Under the pieces are notes generated by a model. It made no database searches, was not told where the DNA came from, and was given only the letters and a program-made list of their open reading frames with translations. This document shows positions 11,782 through 21,837 of a stretch of DNA of 64,000 nt, one piece after another. Both the position numbers and the translations under genes were made by a program. The stretch's first letter is position 1. The number at the start of each line of letters is the position of its first letter. Source of the stretch: Pseudoscleropodium purum (lineage: Eukaryota; Streptophyta; Bryopsida; Hypnales; Brachytheciaceae); assembly GCA_963969395.1 (NCBI GenBank), contig OZ017797.1, forward strand, positions 33,294,001 through 33,358,000, in the 5' to 3' direction.

Positions 11782-13380
11782 GCTCTATTGATTTGGCTGG
11801 TAATAACGACGGGTTCAAATTTTCAAACCAATGCTATATATCAGCCTGCCAGGATTAGGAAAACAATCTTATAGAAATGGTGTTGGAGTGGAATCCTGTC
11901 AAGATCCTACCAGCGACAGACAAGCTGGATCTCCCTCCACTAGTGTTCCGAGCCTTCGGTCGTCATCTTGGTAGGCATTCTCTGGGTCGTCATTTGGGTG
12001 CTGCTGTTTGTTCCGTATCTGTTTGGCTGTTGCTTTGTCATCAATTTTTGGATTGCCGGGTGCCAACCCGACCTTTTCCTGCTGGTAACGGTGCGCGCTT
12101 CCAATCATTTCCGACCTCATGCCCTCTTGCCAAAACATTCAAGTGCAAAGCCAGCCATTTTCACAAAACAGATATCACTAAATTAATTACAAGAAGGACA
12201 CTGCGGCTGTGTCCGTGAAGATTAAACGAGGATGGATCAAGCCCTTGTAAATCTGTTCACACTTGTAAATAAGACATTCGTGACTTTCTTTGTGTGACAC
12301 TATCAGTAGAATGACTTATTTTAAAAATCGTGGAAGTGTCTTCACGTTGCACTCTAAGAAAACTGCCAATTCCGTTGTAGTGTTCATATTGTTGGCAATG
12401 GTTCTATGCCGTGCAATTCCAGGGTATTTTGCCGTTCCATTTCCGTGAAGATTTATTGTTCAAATCTCCAAATCGCAACAAGAAACACAGAATTGACAGA
12501 AACGACGAACCAAAACACGACGCCATCAAAAATGTTAAACAACACCACTAAAACAGATTCAGATCAGAGCATCACCAAAAAAAAGGACGCACAAATAATG
12601 ACTAGACCGGGCAGAGGGAGCGGTTCTGAAGATCGGGCGGAGCCCGCCCGAGGCACTCTGCCCGAGGAGAGGAGCTCCGACAAAGGCACATAACACTAGT
12701 TACGGCCTTTCGGGAGATCCACTGATGAAGCTGCGTTGTAGAATCAGCATCTGATTGGGTTGCACGTGTGGAGAAGGGCTGGAGGCTGTAATAATCCTGG
12801 AAGCGGAGACTCGGTCTTTTACTCTTGTATCTCTCTAGTAATTAATAAGTTCAGCTTTCAATAATTCCTTGAGGTTTCTAGCTTTGTTGAACCTTTCAGT
12901 CACAAGGTAAGGTAAACAAATTTCAGACTGCATGATTAGAGACAACTAGAATCATGCTCCTGATCACCTGTTCCAGAAAATCTGGAAACTTTAACTCGTA
13001 AAACAAGGTTCATTCAGGAAAAAAAACATTCGGCCATGGAGCATGTATGGAAGCGCGAGCCCCACTTCCACTAACAAAGTGACTGTACAAAAGCAATAAT
13101 GAGGAATGGAATTTGACTGTGGAATATGAAAATCTTCAGGGAAATGACAACGCTCCAGTTATAGCTCGGTCTCACAAGGAGGACTAATCGAGGTTCCAGA
13201 CGGGCGTCTTGAAAAATGTCACTTTCGATCTTGAAGTTTCGCCATTTGAACAGATATGGCGATCATTGCTCCAAGCAAAGTAAAGCTTCAAATTGATAGA
13301 ATCAGAGTTACCAATTCAGCCATATACAATGTGCACATCTGTAATTAATCCCAGGCAGCGTCTGTAGGTAACTGGAGGGC

Positions 13381-13480
13381 CAGTAGAGGTGTATGGCTCT
13401 ACAATGCACATGCGTTTCCACCTCATTCCACAGAAGCTTAAACTTGCATTTCGCATTATAGAGTCACACACCCTTGCTGA
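13381..13480. repeat. imperfect hairpin unit U1 (most diverged)
   Basis: Arm one (AGTAGAGGTGTATGGCTC, from 13381) pairs imperfectly with arm two at 13459-13480 (ATAGAGTCACACACCC). The loop is about 56 bases. The arms are diverged versions of the same 22-23 base arms in units U2-U4. On the minus strand this stretch lies in an open frame (13528-13316) preceded by a splice-acceptor-like TTTTACAG, so an exon is an alternative reading. Confidence 0.5.
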
Positions 13481-13723
13481 ACCTCCAGTCAAGCTTGTAG
13501 GTGGTACATTCCTGGGCTTCGCACTCACGTCTGCTCCCCTGTAAAAGACGCTGCATTGAAATGAACATCAAGAAAAGTTCGAAATCCACTCAGAATATAG
13601 AGAAAACTTGATTGTCAGCGACAGAGGGAGAAGCAATTAAAGCACCCCTGCAGCCAGCTACCCCAGGGTGAATTTGTAGCCGGGCTCATAATCTTGGACT
13701 TGCAGGCGCATTCAACAGGAGGC

Positions 13724-13806
13724 ACAACAGAGGTGTATGACTCTACAACCACGTTGCATTTCCGGCGTGCTTAGCTTCGGGACGTAGAGCCGTGCACCTC
13801 TGTTGT
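13724..13806. repeat. imperfect hairpin unit U2
   Basis: Arms at 13724-13746 and 13784-13806 are inverted repeats, with 20 of 23 positions complementary and a loop of 37 bases. The arm cores are CAACAGAGGTGTATGACTCT and GAGCCGTGCACCTCTGTTG. Folded as plus-strand RNA, two of the three mismatches become G:U pairs. The size (about 83 nt) and stem length resemble a small-RNA precursor, but no known plant microRNA matches from memory. Confidence 0.65.
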
Positions 13807-14162
13807 AACACACGTTGTTAAAAGATCTCAATGAGCTCCCAACGCTGATCATCAAAGAAGACACCAATCTAATACTGCCAAACCAACGCGCCTGTGTGGG
13901 TATCAATACAGCCAATCCCTGCATTACGGAAGCGTGGTGAGCTTATCACATGAAAATCCCGGCAACACTCAGAAATTCGATAGACTGCCAGAAAACGAAA
14001 CACTCACAGAAAAGAGACTGCTAGAAAATGTCTCATTCTAGAAAGAATCTAAAGAAATTCAAGGGTTTAACGGATAAGTAAAAACCCACCCCTACCCTGC
14101 AGCGAGTATGAATTTGTGTCCGAGTAGGTAAAAATCTTTGCCTTGCACATTCAACAGGTGGC

Positions 14163-14244
14163 ACAACGGAGATGTATGACTCTACAACCACGTTGCAGTT
14201 TCTTTCGGTGTGCTTCGAGATGTAGGGTCGTGCACCTCTGTTGT
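14163..14244. repeat. imperfect hairpin unit U3
   Basis: Arms at 14163-14185 and 14222-14244 pair at 18 of 23 positions. Four of the five mismatches are G:U if read as plus-strand RNA. The loop is 36 bases, one base shorter than in U2, so a reading frame through the unit is not preserved between units. The word following arm two (GTAACACATGTTGTTAA) is shared with U2 and U4. Confidence 0.65.
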
Positions 14245-14470
14245 AACACATGTTGTTAAGAAAGAGCTCCCAAAGCTGATCCGACTCTGTCCAAGCCAAG
14301 GATTAATTCAACTTTCAAGAGAAAACCTTATTCTCAATCTAGAATCCCCCCAAAACTTACTCAATGGCGGGTGTAACAAATGAGTTGAACCACCCACTCG
14401 TGCAGTGTGTTGTGGCAGAGCTGCTGCCAATACAATCTCTCATCTTTGGCTTGTGCATTCAACAGGCGGC

Positions 14471-14556
14471 ACAACAAAGGTGTACGACTCTACAACCACG
14501 TTGCATTTTTCGGTGTGAACTTAGCTTCGGGATGTAGAGCCGCGCACCTCTGTTGT
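14471..14556. repeat. imperfect hairpin unit U4
   Basis: Arms at 14471-14493 and 14534-14556 pair at 19 of 23 positions with a loop of 40 bases. The upstream word TTGTGCATTCAACAGGCGGC and the downstream words for the ATGAGCTTCCTCAGTTGATC region are shared with the other units. The repeated module therefore extends beyond the hairpin to about 200 bp. Confidence 0.65.
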
Positions 14557-15103
14557 AACACATGTTGTTAAAAAAAACTTCAATGAGCTTCCTCAGTTGA
14601 TCATCAAAGAAGAAACTGATCTGCTACTCCCGAAAAATCAAGGTTTGAAGCCATGTGACCCAATAAGGTACAAACATCCCTTGCCCAGATGGTTTGTTAC
14701 ACCATGGAAGGCACCAGAAAGAGGCAGAAAATCTATTTTCTATTATAAAAACGGAGAGATCCGAAACTACTGAGAAATTGCCAATGCCGGTAAGAACACC
14801 CACTCTAATAAGCCAGGCCAGGCCAGGCTATAGAATAAGTCCACTCAATACCAGAAAAGGCTGGCCACAAAGAAGCCTCCCCAGTAATTGCACGAAACCT
14901 TACTACAACCGCAACACTGACCACCCATATCGCTGCAAGTGCACAAGACCCTCCAACATGAAGTTGGGAAGAGCAACAAGCTCTGACCGGTCAAGCTTCC
15001 CCACTAAGCCAACAAGGAGTCCCCTTGGAAAACCCAAAGCAGATTAAGCTTAGATATGAGATGCATTCAATGTGAAGGATGATGAAGCAGATGGGAAGGA
15101 GAG

Positions 15104-15142
15104 GGGTATTTATATAGCCTCACCCTGGGACTGCTGACGTCA
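15104..15142 (-). promoter_or_regulatory. TATA box with upstream TGACGTCA, minus strand
   Basis: Read on the minus strand, CTATATAAATACCCC is a strong TATA box (plus coordinates about 15108-15118). A perfect palindromic bZIP-type site, TGACGTCA, lies about 20 bp upstream (15135-15142). A pyrimidine-rich initiator-like stretch (CTCTCCTTCCCATCTG) follows the TATA box. A transcript from here would run through all four hairpin units toward 13.3 kb. No convincing long ORF starts in the first 400 bases, so the product may be non-coding or spliced. Confidence 0.5.
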
Positions 15143-15450
15143 AAGTCCTGTCACCCCTGCCAGCGGCGCATTGTGGGCAACGCAATTAGGGTGGGAAATT
15201 AGGGTGGAAATTCGTGATTTGCCTCGCCCTGATTTCGCAAAACGGGGCTTAGAACTGGGGAATCGTCTGACCAATAAATCCGATCATCCCAAAAGAAAAG
15301 CCTCTGTCTGACACATGGCTGCCGATGGAAGCAGTCGCTGCTAGATTAGTGGATTCTGTTCGACTGGGTATGAAGAAGACACTAATCGAGCATCTTCATC
15401 CTCTTCAGGCCGTCTGTGGTGCATGCGTTAACCAACCTGAGCAACGCATC

Positions 15451-15507
15451 CTGTAATTCTGTGATTCTGCAATTCTGCAATTCTGCAATTCTGTAATTCT
15501 GTAATTC
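15451..15507 (+). repeat. 9-bp tandem repeat (ATTCTGCAA)
   Basis: Six tandem units of a 9-bp word, ATTCTGYAA or close variants. It is a simple local repeat with no coding meaning seen. Confidence 0.8.
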
Positions 15508-15755
15508 ACTGTGAATGGGGTTCCATTTTCCATTATTTAATTCGCCTTCTTCCAGAAGCTGGCTGGCCTGATCAACGAACTTACAATTGGGGATCCTCTC
15601 AACGTACTGATCTCAACTATTCATGCGATACTTTGTGCGGGCGGGTGATTGGGTTGTGACCAACACTCGGGAGAACTTACTTAACTTCTCTGGTGAGTGA
15701 CTGCCGTGGGAAGTTTGACCACAGTTAAAAAAGGATAATGGAATCTCGCCATGGC

Positions 15756-15806
15756 TCCCTTCCCTCCCTCCTTCCCTCCTTCCCTCCCTCCCTCCCTCCC
15801 TCCCTT
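15756..15806 (+). repeat. CCCT/CCTT pyrimidine tract
   Basis: A nearly pure CCCT and CCTT tetranucleotide run. The open frames of 67-91 codons on both strands here come from the repeat itself. Confidence 0.85.
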
Positions 15807-16027
15807 GCAGCCTCATCTGGCCCAGCCACATGGAGCCAAGCCAATATGAGCCCTCTGAGTGAACCCCCCTCTGCAGCAAAAGCAACACTCATCATAGTCT
15901 GCAAAAGAACCAAGCCTAGCAGGCTAGCTGGCACCACTTGAACAAGTCAACTGGAAGCCCCAACTTATGACATTAAGTCACATTGCTGATTGCTCTGTGC
16001 CTCTGTCCATGTTGAAACTTGGAATGG

Positions 16028-16150
16028 TCATTGGGATGGATTGGAATCATCATTTGGACGGATTGGAATCCTCATTGGGATGGATTGGAATCATCATTTG
16101 GACGGATTGGAATCGTCATTGGGATGGATTGGAATCCTCATTGGGATGCC
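16028..16150 (+). repeat. 22-bp minisatellite with 44-bp higher order
   Basis: Five full 22-bp units and a partial sixth. Two types alternate: TCATTGGGATGGATTGGAAT and TCATTTGGACGGATTGGAAT, each followed by two further bases. The strict alternation gives a 44-bp higher-order period. Because 22 is not a multiple of three, all three frames stay open. The three overlapping Trp/Ile-rich ORFs here (15967-16240) are therefore repeat artefacts. Confidence 0.9.
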
Positions 16151-16792
16151 TGTAAGTATCATGTTTGGTGCATTCTTTCAGCCGCAATGAGAAAAAGAAA
16201 ACAGAAACCGCGAGGAAAAGGAAAGAAAAATAGCAGATGATCATTTCTGGAAGTAAGTTAGGAGGTTCATGGGATCAAAGGGAAGCCTGACATTCAGAGC
16301 AGTGATCCTCCTCTGCCCTGAAATTTAGGTTAGGTGGTGGATGTCCACATGGAACCTGTGGTTTGGTGCTTGCGCATGTCTTGTCGAATCGCTAAACTCC
16401 AGGACATATGGCATAAGTTTATTCAGTTGTGGGCATTGTCACTTGCAGAGGTATGGGTGGTTTTGAAAAAAAATGTTGACTGGGTTCTCATTACAAATGA
16501 AGTTGACCGCTTGGGGGAGAAGGGATTGATGTGGGTAGGGGACATATGCTTGCCACAACTATAGCTGATCCAGAGTAGGCCTTTTGGATGGACACAAATC
16601 ACAAAGACGGAGCTTGACATTGTGACTTTGCAAGCAGGGGCAAGCCCAACTGTAGGTACAGTGGCTTCTAGGAAACACAACATTGTGGACCAATGAGGTA
16701 GGGGCCATTTTGCATCTTTGGAAATGGGACCCCTATATCAAGCAGAAGTGCCTATTTCGGGCTCCTCAACCAACCCCAAGTCCTTGAATTAA

Positions 16793-16859
16793 CCCCTAAA
16801 GGACCAAACTGAGTTTTTTTTGGCAACATAGCAATTTTAGGCAGCTCACTACGAATGGA

Positions 16860-16903
<44 letters not shown>

Positions 16904-17754
16904 AACACGACATGTGTCAAATGAATAGCTTTAAAGCCCAAAATTTTTCATAGCTCTTGACTACATGGTTAAAAAGTTACTATATGATATGTATTCTCAT
17001 TGCTTAGTGGGCAACCCAGGTAGCAAAATAAACTTCTTCAAAAATCACTTTTTTTAAAATAGAAATTTGAAATTGGTTCTCTCGATTTATATATACTTGG
17101 AAAGCTTTGAATTATTCCATTTTGATCAGGGAATCAAAAGTTATGAGAAGTTTTAGGAGTTTTAGTATGTGGGAGTTTGTAGGTTGTTATTGAATCTCTA
17201 CACTAAGACAAACTTCAAAGTCCTTCGTGTAACTCAATTTTCAATATTCTTGAAAAAAAATGAGGTGTAGATTGTTCATTACAACATTAAAACCATTGGG
17301 ATTGGCATTTTTCAATTTCATAAATAAATTGTTAACAATCTAATGTTTTGAATCATTCTCTACTTCTTTCTATTTACTATTTTTTTCTAATATGATGTAC
17401 AATTCCAAATGATATGAAAATTTTCAAGCATGTAGCAGTTTTGATTTGAAGAATGATATCAAGAGTAACCACCATTTTGGACATTTTTTCATACAAATAT
17501 GGCCTTACAAAGTGCAATTGCCTAGGTTTTTAGGGCCAAAAAAAAGTTTTTTTGTCACTTCAAATGCTAATATCTTGCAATCTACAGGATGGACATTTCT
17601 GAATTTTTTTGCACATCTTTTCAAACTAGAATATTATAAGATTGTATAGTTATATGTGTCGAAAAATGTTTTTTTTCCTAAAATTTGGTACTTGTACTGG
17701 AAATGATAGTTTTGGAGTGGTTTTGGTGAAAGCACAATCAAAATCATTTAGGGA
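16793..17754 (+). mobile_element. TTAA-type MITE, family A copy A3
   Basis: This 962-bp element begins CCCCTAAAGGACCAAACTGA and ends ATCATTTAGGGA. It is flanked by TTAA at 16789-16792 and 17755-17758. Subterminal words TTTTTTTGGCAACATAG and, near the right end, AATATCTTGCAATCTA are shared with other family A copies. The interior holds a pure TA microsatellite (16861-16898). The empty site is the junction at 17965 of the surrounding tandem repeat. No transposase ORF is present. Confidence 0.88.
16861..16898 (+). repeat. TA microsatellite inside element A3
   Basis: About 19 uninterrupted TA units within the MITE copy A3. The other family A copies lack this expansion at the equivalent place, so it grew after insertion. 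Confidence 0.9.
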
Positions 17755-18169
17755 TTAATTGAAAGTCTCTTTCAAGCATCTAGGGAGCCATAATACCCTT
17801 GTGACTCAAATAGAAGCAAGTCAAACTATATATATAGTGGCCTCTAATAAAAATAACATCATTTACCAATTAAGTAGGGGTCCCTTTTGCATCCTTGGAA
17901 AGGGGACCTCTATGATGAACAAAATTGTCTTATTAGGGATCCTCAACCATGACCAATCTTTGAATTAATTGAAACAAACATCTAGGGAGGCATAATGCCT
18001 TTGTGACTCTATAAATAAAGACAAGTCTAACTATACAAACAGTGGCCTCCAATAAACATATGGTCATTTATCAATTAGGCAAAGGTTCCTTTTTCATCCT
18101 TAAGAAGTAGCTCCTTAAAGTAAACAAATTCTTATAGGGCTTGTCAACCAACTCCAATCCTTGAATTAA

Positions 18170-19072
18170 CCTCTAAAGGACCAATGTCCCCTTAAGGACA
18201 AATTGGATTTTGAATAGGTTCCTATGACTTCAATTTTTAATAAATTTTTTTGAAACTTTTCCATAAGATAAAAAAAAACACTTTGAAGTATCATGGAAAT
18301 ATAATTTTTATTTCAATCAATGCCCAGGAGTAAAAGTTATGCCATCCTAAACATAATTTTGATTTTGCCGGGCAAAAAAAGAAATCCATATAAACTTAAA
18401 ATATATATTTTTTAATATTTCCTTATAGATCATATTTTTGCCTACATGTGAAGCTTTTATTCATTTTCATTTGGACTAGTGATGTGAAAGTTAAGAACAA
18501 TCCTTTTTGAGGGGCAATCTAAGCATCTCTTTGAAAAAATAACTTATAGGATTCATTTCTAAATGCAATTTTCACAATTTTTTTTAAAAAAAATTCACAA
18601 GTTAAATTTTTTTTAAACAATCTTACCATTGGAATTATTGTGTTTCAATTCCATCTCAGAGCTATTAATGGTTTAGTTTTTCTTTCAATCTTGGATCTAC
18701 TTATAGTCTTATACTTAACAATTTTTTAAAGAATGAAAATGAAGCATTTAAAAAAATTCTTACACTTTCAACTCAATCCTTCAATATAATTTTTCTTAAT
18801 TCAAAGTTCATGGTGCAAAAAAAATTCACAAATGGTTCTCAAAGTCATCTAAAATTGCAAGCCAATGATCAAAAAACTTTTTCTTTCAACTTCAAATGCT
18901 AATATCTTTGAATTTGTAAGGTATAACTTTATAAAATTCTTACCACGTGATCTCAAACAAGTAAAGTACAAGATCATATGGTTAGATTCTAAAAACAATT
19001 CTTGGATGAACACATCATAGATGGCAGTTTTGAGTGGATTTTGAGAGAAAAATGGCTTTAGTCCTTTAGGGA
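18170..19072 (+). mobile_element. TTAA-type MITE, family B copy B1
   Basis: Begins CCTCTAAAGGACCAATGTCC after TTAA at 18166-18169 and ends GTCCTTTAGGGA before TTCA (19073-19076, a decayed TTAA). Family B has a subterminal inverted repeat (here ATGTCCCCTTAAGGACAAAT), a word like GGTTCCTATGACTTCAATTT, and a right part with CTTCAAATGCTAATATCT. Length is 903 bp. It is inserted at a junction of the 205-bp tandem array. Non-coding. Confidence 0.85.
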
Positions 19073-21068
19073 TTCATCAAAAGCCTCTCCCATGCATATA
19101 GGGAGGCATAATTATTTTTTTAGCATGCACAAGACCATTTTTTGGTTACATAATGTTATAAGCCTAAGTGAGTATTGGCCTTCCAATAAAGTTACATATT
19201 ATACTTATAATATTGCGTATTTGAGTCATTTAAAGAATTTTGCACTTGAATGTGGAATCTAATTAGTGTATTTTGGCAAGCATAATTATCATTGCAACCT
19301 TACACAATCTCAATCAAGAATATCAAATTTTGATATGAAAAACAAAATTCCATTTTGGATAAATTTTTTTAAGTCAATTTTCATAGTTTTACATGATAAT
19401 TTATTGAAAACAATTGATAATGAGCTTTCAAATTTTGATTGCAAAGATATGTGGAAAACATCTATTTATGCATCTATTCTAAGAGGATCAAATTTCTAAA
19501 AGATTCAAAATTCATATCAAAGAGAGTTCAATGTTTGGGAGGCACATGCTCAAAATTAAAAATAGATATCTATTTATTGTAACTAAATTTGTGAAGGAAT
19601 AATTCATGCATATTATCATATTATTACCTTCAAAATTATTTGATTACAACTATTTCTAATGCTAATTCAACTCATAGAACCATTATTGAAAATTTTTAAG
19701 CATAACGAAAAAAACTCTTTTCATCTAGATGAAAGGCCAAAATTACAAACTCTTCAAAATTCTTTGATTTGCTTCTTTTGAGCAATAGTACAAAGCAAGA
19801 TAGTGTTGTTTCAAAAGATGTGGTGCTTACAATTCCAACATTTAAGGTTTTAGTTAGATAACAAAGAAATAGAGATAGAATTATAATAAATGAATTCTAA
19901 GAAATACAAATTTTAGTATTGAAATAAGTCTAAATGACCTAATTCTTACATCTCTTATTTGATTAAAAACTAATAAAAACATTCATTGTAGGTTCCTAAT
20001 TCATTAGTTATTTTTGCATACAATATATCTATAACATAATTCAAATATAAACTCCTAAGCATTTTCAAATCTTTAAAAATTTGATGAGAGCCTTTGACAT
20101 TTTTCTTAAGGAAAAAATAAATGTAAAAATTAATTTAAACAAATCTGAAAAATGTAAAATATAGGAAAATGTATAAAAGTAAAAGTTTTAGTGATCTATA
20201 TTTGTTGCTTGATTGCAATCAAGAAACATATAATATATTAAATTACATTCAACAATTTAATATATAAAATAAAATAAAATATTCTAAGCACAAAGTTTAA
20301 TCAAACTATTATTAATAATTACAACATATAGTCTTATTTTCCATTTATATGTATTGACAACTTTGTTTTGAAAAGAAGCCCTCAAAATAGTCATTTTTAA
20401 ATATCCTAATCAATTTTAGAATGGTGCATCATTATGAGGAAGATTTTATTTTTTTGCTCACAAAGGTAAAAGGTCATATTATGAGATTTAAGAATGCAAA
20501 AAAAAAAAACCTTCAATCATCTAAATATTTTGAAAGGATGATTAAACATTGAATTTTGGAAATTCTAAAGACTAATTACAAGAAAAGAAAATCTACTCAA
20601 TACAAATCACAAGTTAAAATTGATGTGGCAATATACAAAATAGGTTCAATTGTTGAAAGTAAAAGTTTACAATTACAATATGTTTTTATTCTTCTTTTGA
20701 AACAACAATTTGTTTGCATTGAAGAAATATATGTATATGATTTAATTTTGCTAGAATTGGAATATTATGTTATAAAGATTTAGAATGCATACCAATCAAA
20801 CATAATAAAAATAGAAGAAGGCATGCTTATAAGCCTACAATATTTTATACACCTCATTGTAGTCCTCCATTGATGAACAATCTTATAGAAGAAAATATCA
20901 AACCATGGTCCCTTGGATGGATTGCAATACTTAGAAATAGCATCACTAAATTTTGCCACAAGTTCTACCTTACTAAACTTGATGGAGAAGTGGAACACCT
21001 TAATGCTATTCAAAACCATTGTCTTGAGTTTGATTTAGAATGGCCAATCAAATCTTTGTTTGCAACAT

Positions 21069-21755
21069 TGTTGTAGAATTTGCTATCTTTTCGGAAAAAT
21101 ATGGGGCTCCTAGCTATGGTAAGTATTTGTGAAAAGGAAAAAAAAAAAAAAAAAAAAAAAAGACCTAAAAATCTCTCATCTCACACCCAAACCAACAACA
21201 AACCCTAAAAGAAAGTAGTTCCCAAGAAACTAACCCTCAACCTCAACCCTCAAACCTATCAATTGCAATAGTACTTGAAGCCTTTGTAAGTTTGCTTACA
21301 ATGCCTTTTGAGCTCGAAAGAACAATCCTCTCAAGGATCTAAAGAAAAGAAACCATCTCATACAAAAAGGATAACACTCAACTATCAACACAATGAAAAG
21401 AATAACCAATTTCCAAGCCAAAAGTAACCTCCAGCTAAAGTGTTGGTAAATCTTACAGTTCAAAAGAAAAGAGGGCTACAAAAAAAATGAGCTCTAAAGA
21501 TAAGAGCTAAGTCTTTAAATACCCACCATAGGGTCCTAAGGTTGCAAACTATAAGTAACAAATATCCATCCAATCCTTTATTAAGACCAGCCACCTCCAA
21601 AACCTAACCTCCTCACGAGGCTATCCCCTCCTCCAAGAAACTGAATCCTCAATGAACCCAAGCACCTATCAAAGCTAACCCTCTTACAGCTTGAATCCAA
21701 CCTCAATAATAATAAAATGCTTGAATTTAATTAACAGACGGCCCACATCATGACA
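21069..21755 (-). mobile_element. solo-LTR-like element, copy 2, reverse orientation
   Basis: Reverse complement of the element at 6338-7123. Plus-strand ends are TGTTGTAGAATTTG and CACATCATGACA. The flanks are ACAT and ACTT, a 4-bp duplication with one mismatch. The intact SRR1-like gene has a single ACTT at the same codon position (GCAACTTGGCAT), which confirms the insertion. A poly(A) stretch of about 25 bases at 21137-21161 lies in a purine tract that is shorter in copy 1. No ORF is present. Confidence 0.78.
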
Positions 21756-21837
21756 ACTTGGCATTTGTTTCCAAGAGAAGTAGTGGGAATATACATAAAA
21801 GAGAAGGGAAATCATAGTTGGAAGCATCTATCATTAA

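Larger units (their letters stand above)
10890..16330. other. GC-elevated, CpG-bearing island
   Basis: Base composition changes sharply from the AT-rich surroundings. CpG dinucleotides and G/C words become common, and low-complexity purine and pyrimidine tracts appear (11403-11445 GA repeat, 11745-11781 GGGA repeat, 15756-15806 CCCT repeat). It contains a promoter-like sequence at 15104-15142 (minus), four hairpin units and a 22-bp minisatellite. Several ORFs of 70-117 codons occur (for example 11877-12218 plus and 14694-15047 plus), but none resembles a protein I recognise and they overlap on both strands. I read it as the regulatory and non-coding part of one or more transcription units rather than as a set of small genes. 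A short GC palindrome lies near 12628-12660 (GGGCGGAGCCCGCCCG). Confidence 0.6.
16617..19130 (+). repeat. about 205-bp tandem array split by two MITEs
   Basis: Four units are visible: 16617-16788 (partial), 17755-17964, 17965-18165 and 19073 to about 19130 (partial). Shared words include CATCTAGGGAG, AGTGGCCTC, CCTTTTGCATCCTTGG and CAACC...CCTTGAATTAA. The junction TTGAATTAATTGAAA between units two and three has no insert. The junction before unit two holds element A3, and the junction after unit three holds element B1. Both lie at the TTAA of the equivalent position. Confidence 0.8.

Noticed and set aside
11877..12218. 113-codon plus-strand ORF as a gene
   Set aside because: No known domain, shadowed by an antisense frame (11899-12138), and no supporting start or splice context.
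13712..13924. RALF-like cysteine-rich peptide (words CYNRGARLY and RGCRV)
   Set aside because: The resemblance to RALF hormones is superficial: the spacing of cysteines and the YISY and C-terminal motifs do not fit, and the frame is not conserved among the repeated units.
14694..15047. 117-codon plus-strand ORF in the GC-elevated island
   Set aside because: It resembles no family, lies antisense to the promoter-like sequence and hairpin transcript region, and open frames of this size are expected where stop codons are rarer.
15967..16240. Three overlapping Trp/Gly/Ile-rich ORFs
   Set aside because: They are frame translations of the 22-bp minisatellite, whose unit length is not a multiple of three.
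20900..21076. Second half of the SRR1 paralogue as a separate small gene
   Set aside because: It is the continuation of the frameshifted pseudogene and has no start or upstream region of its own.
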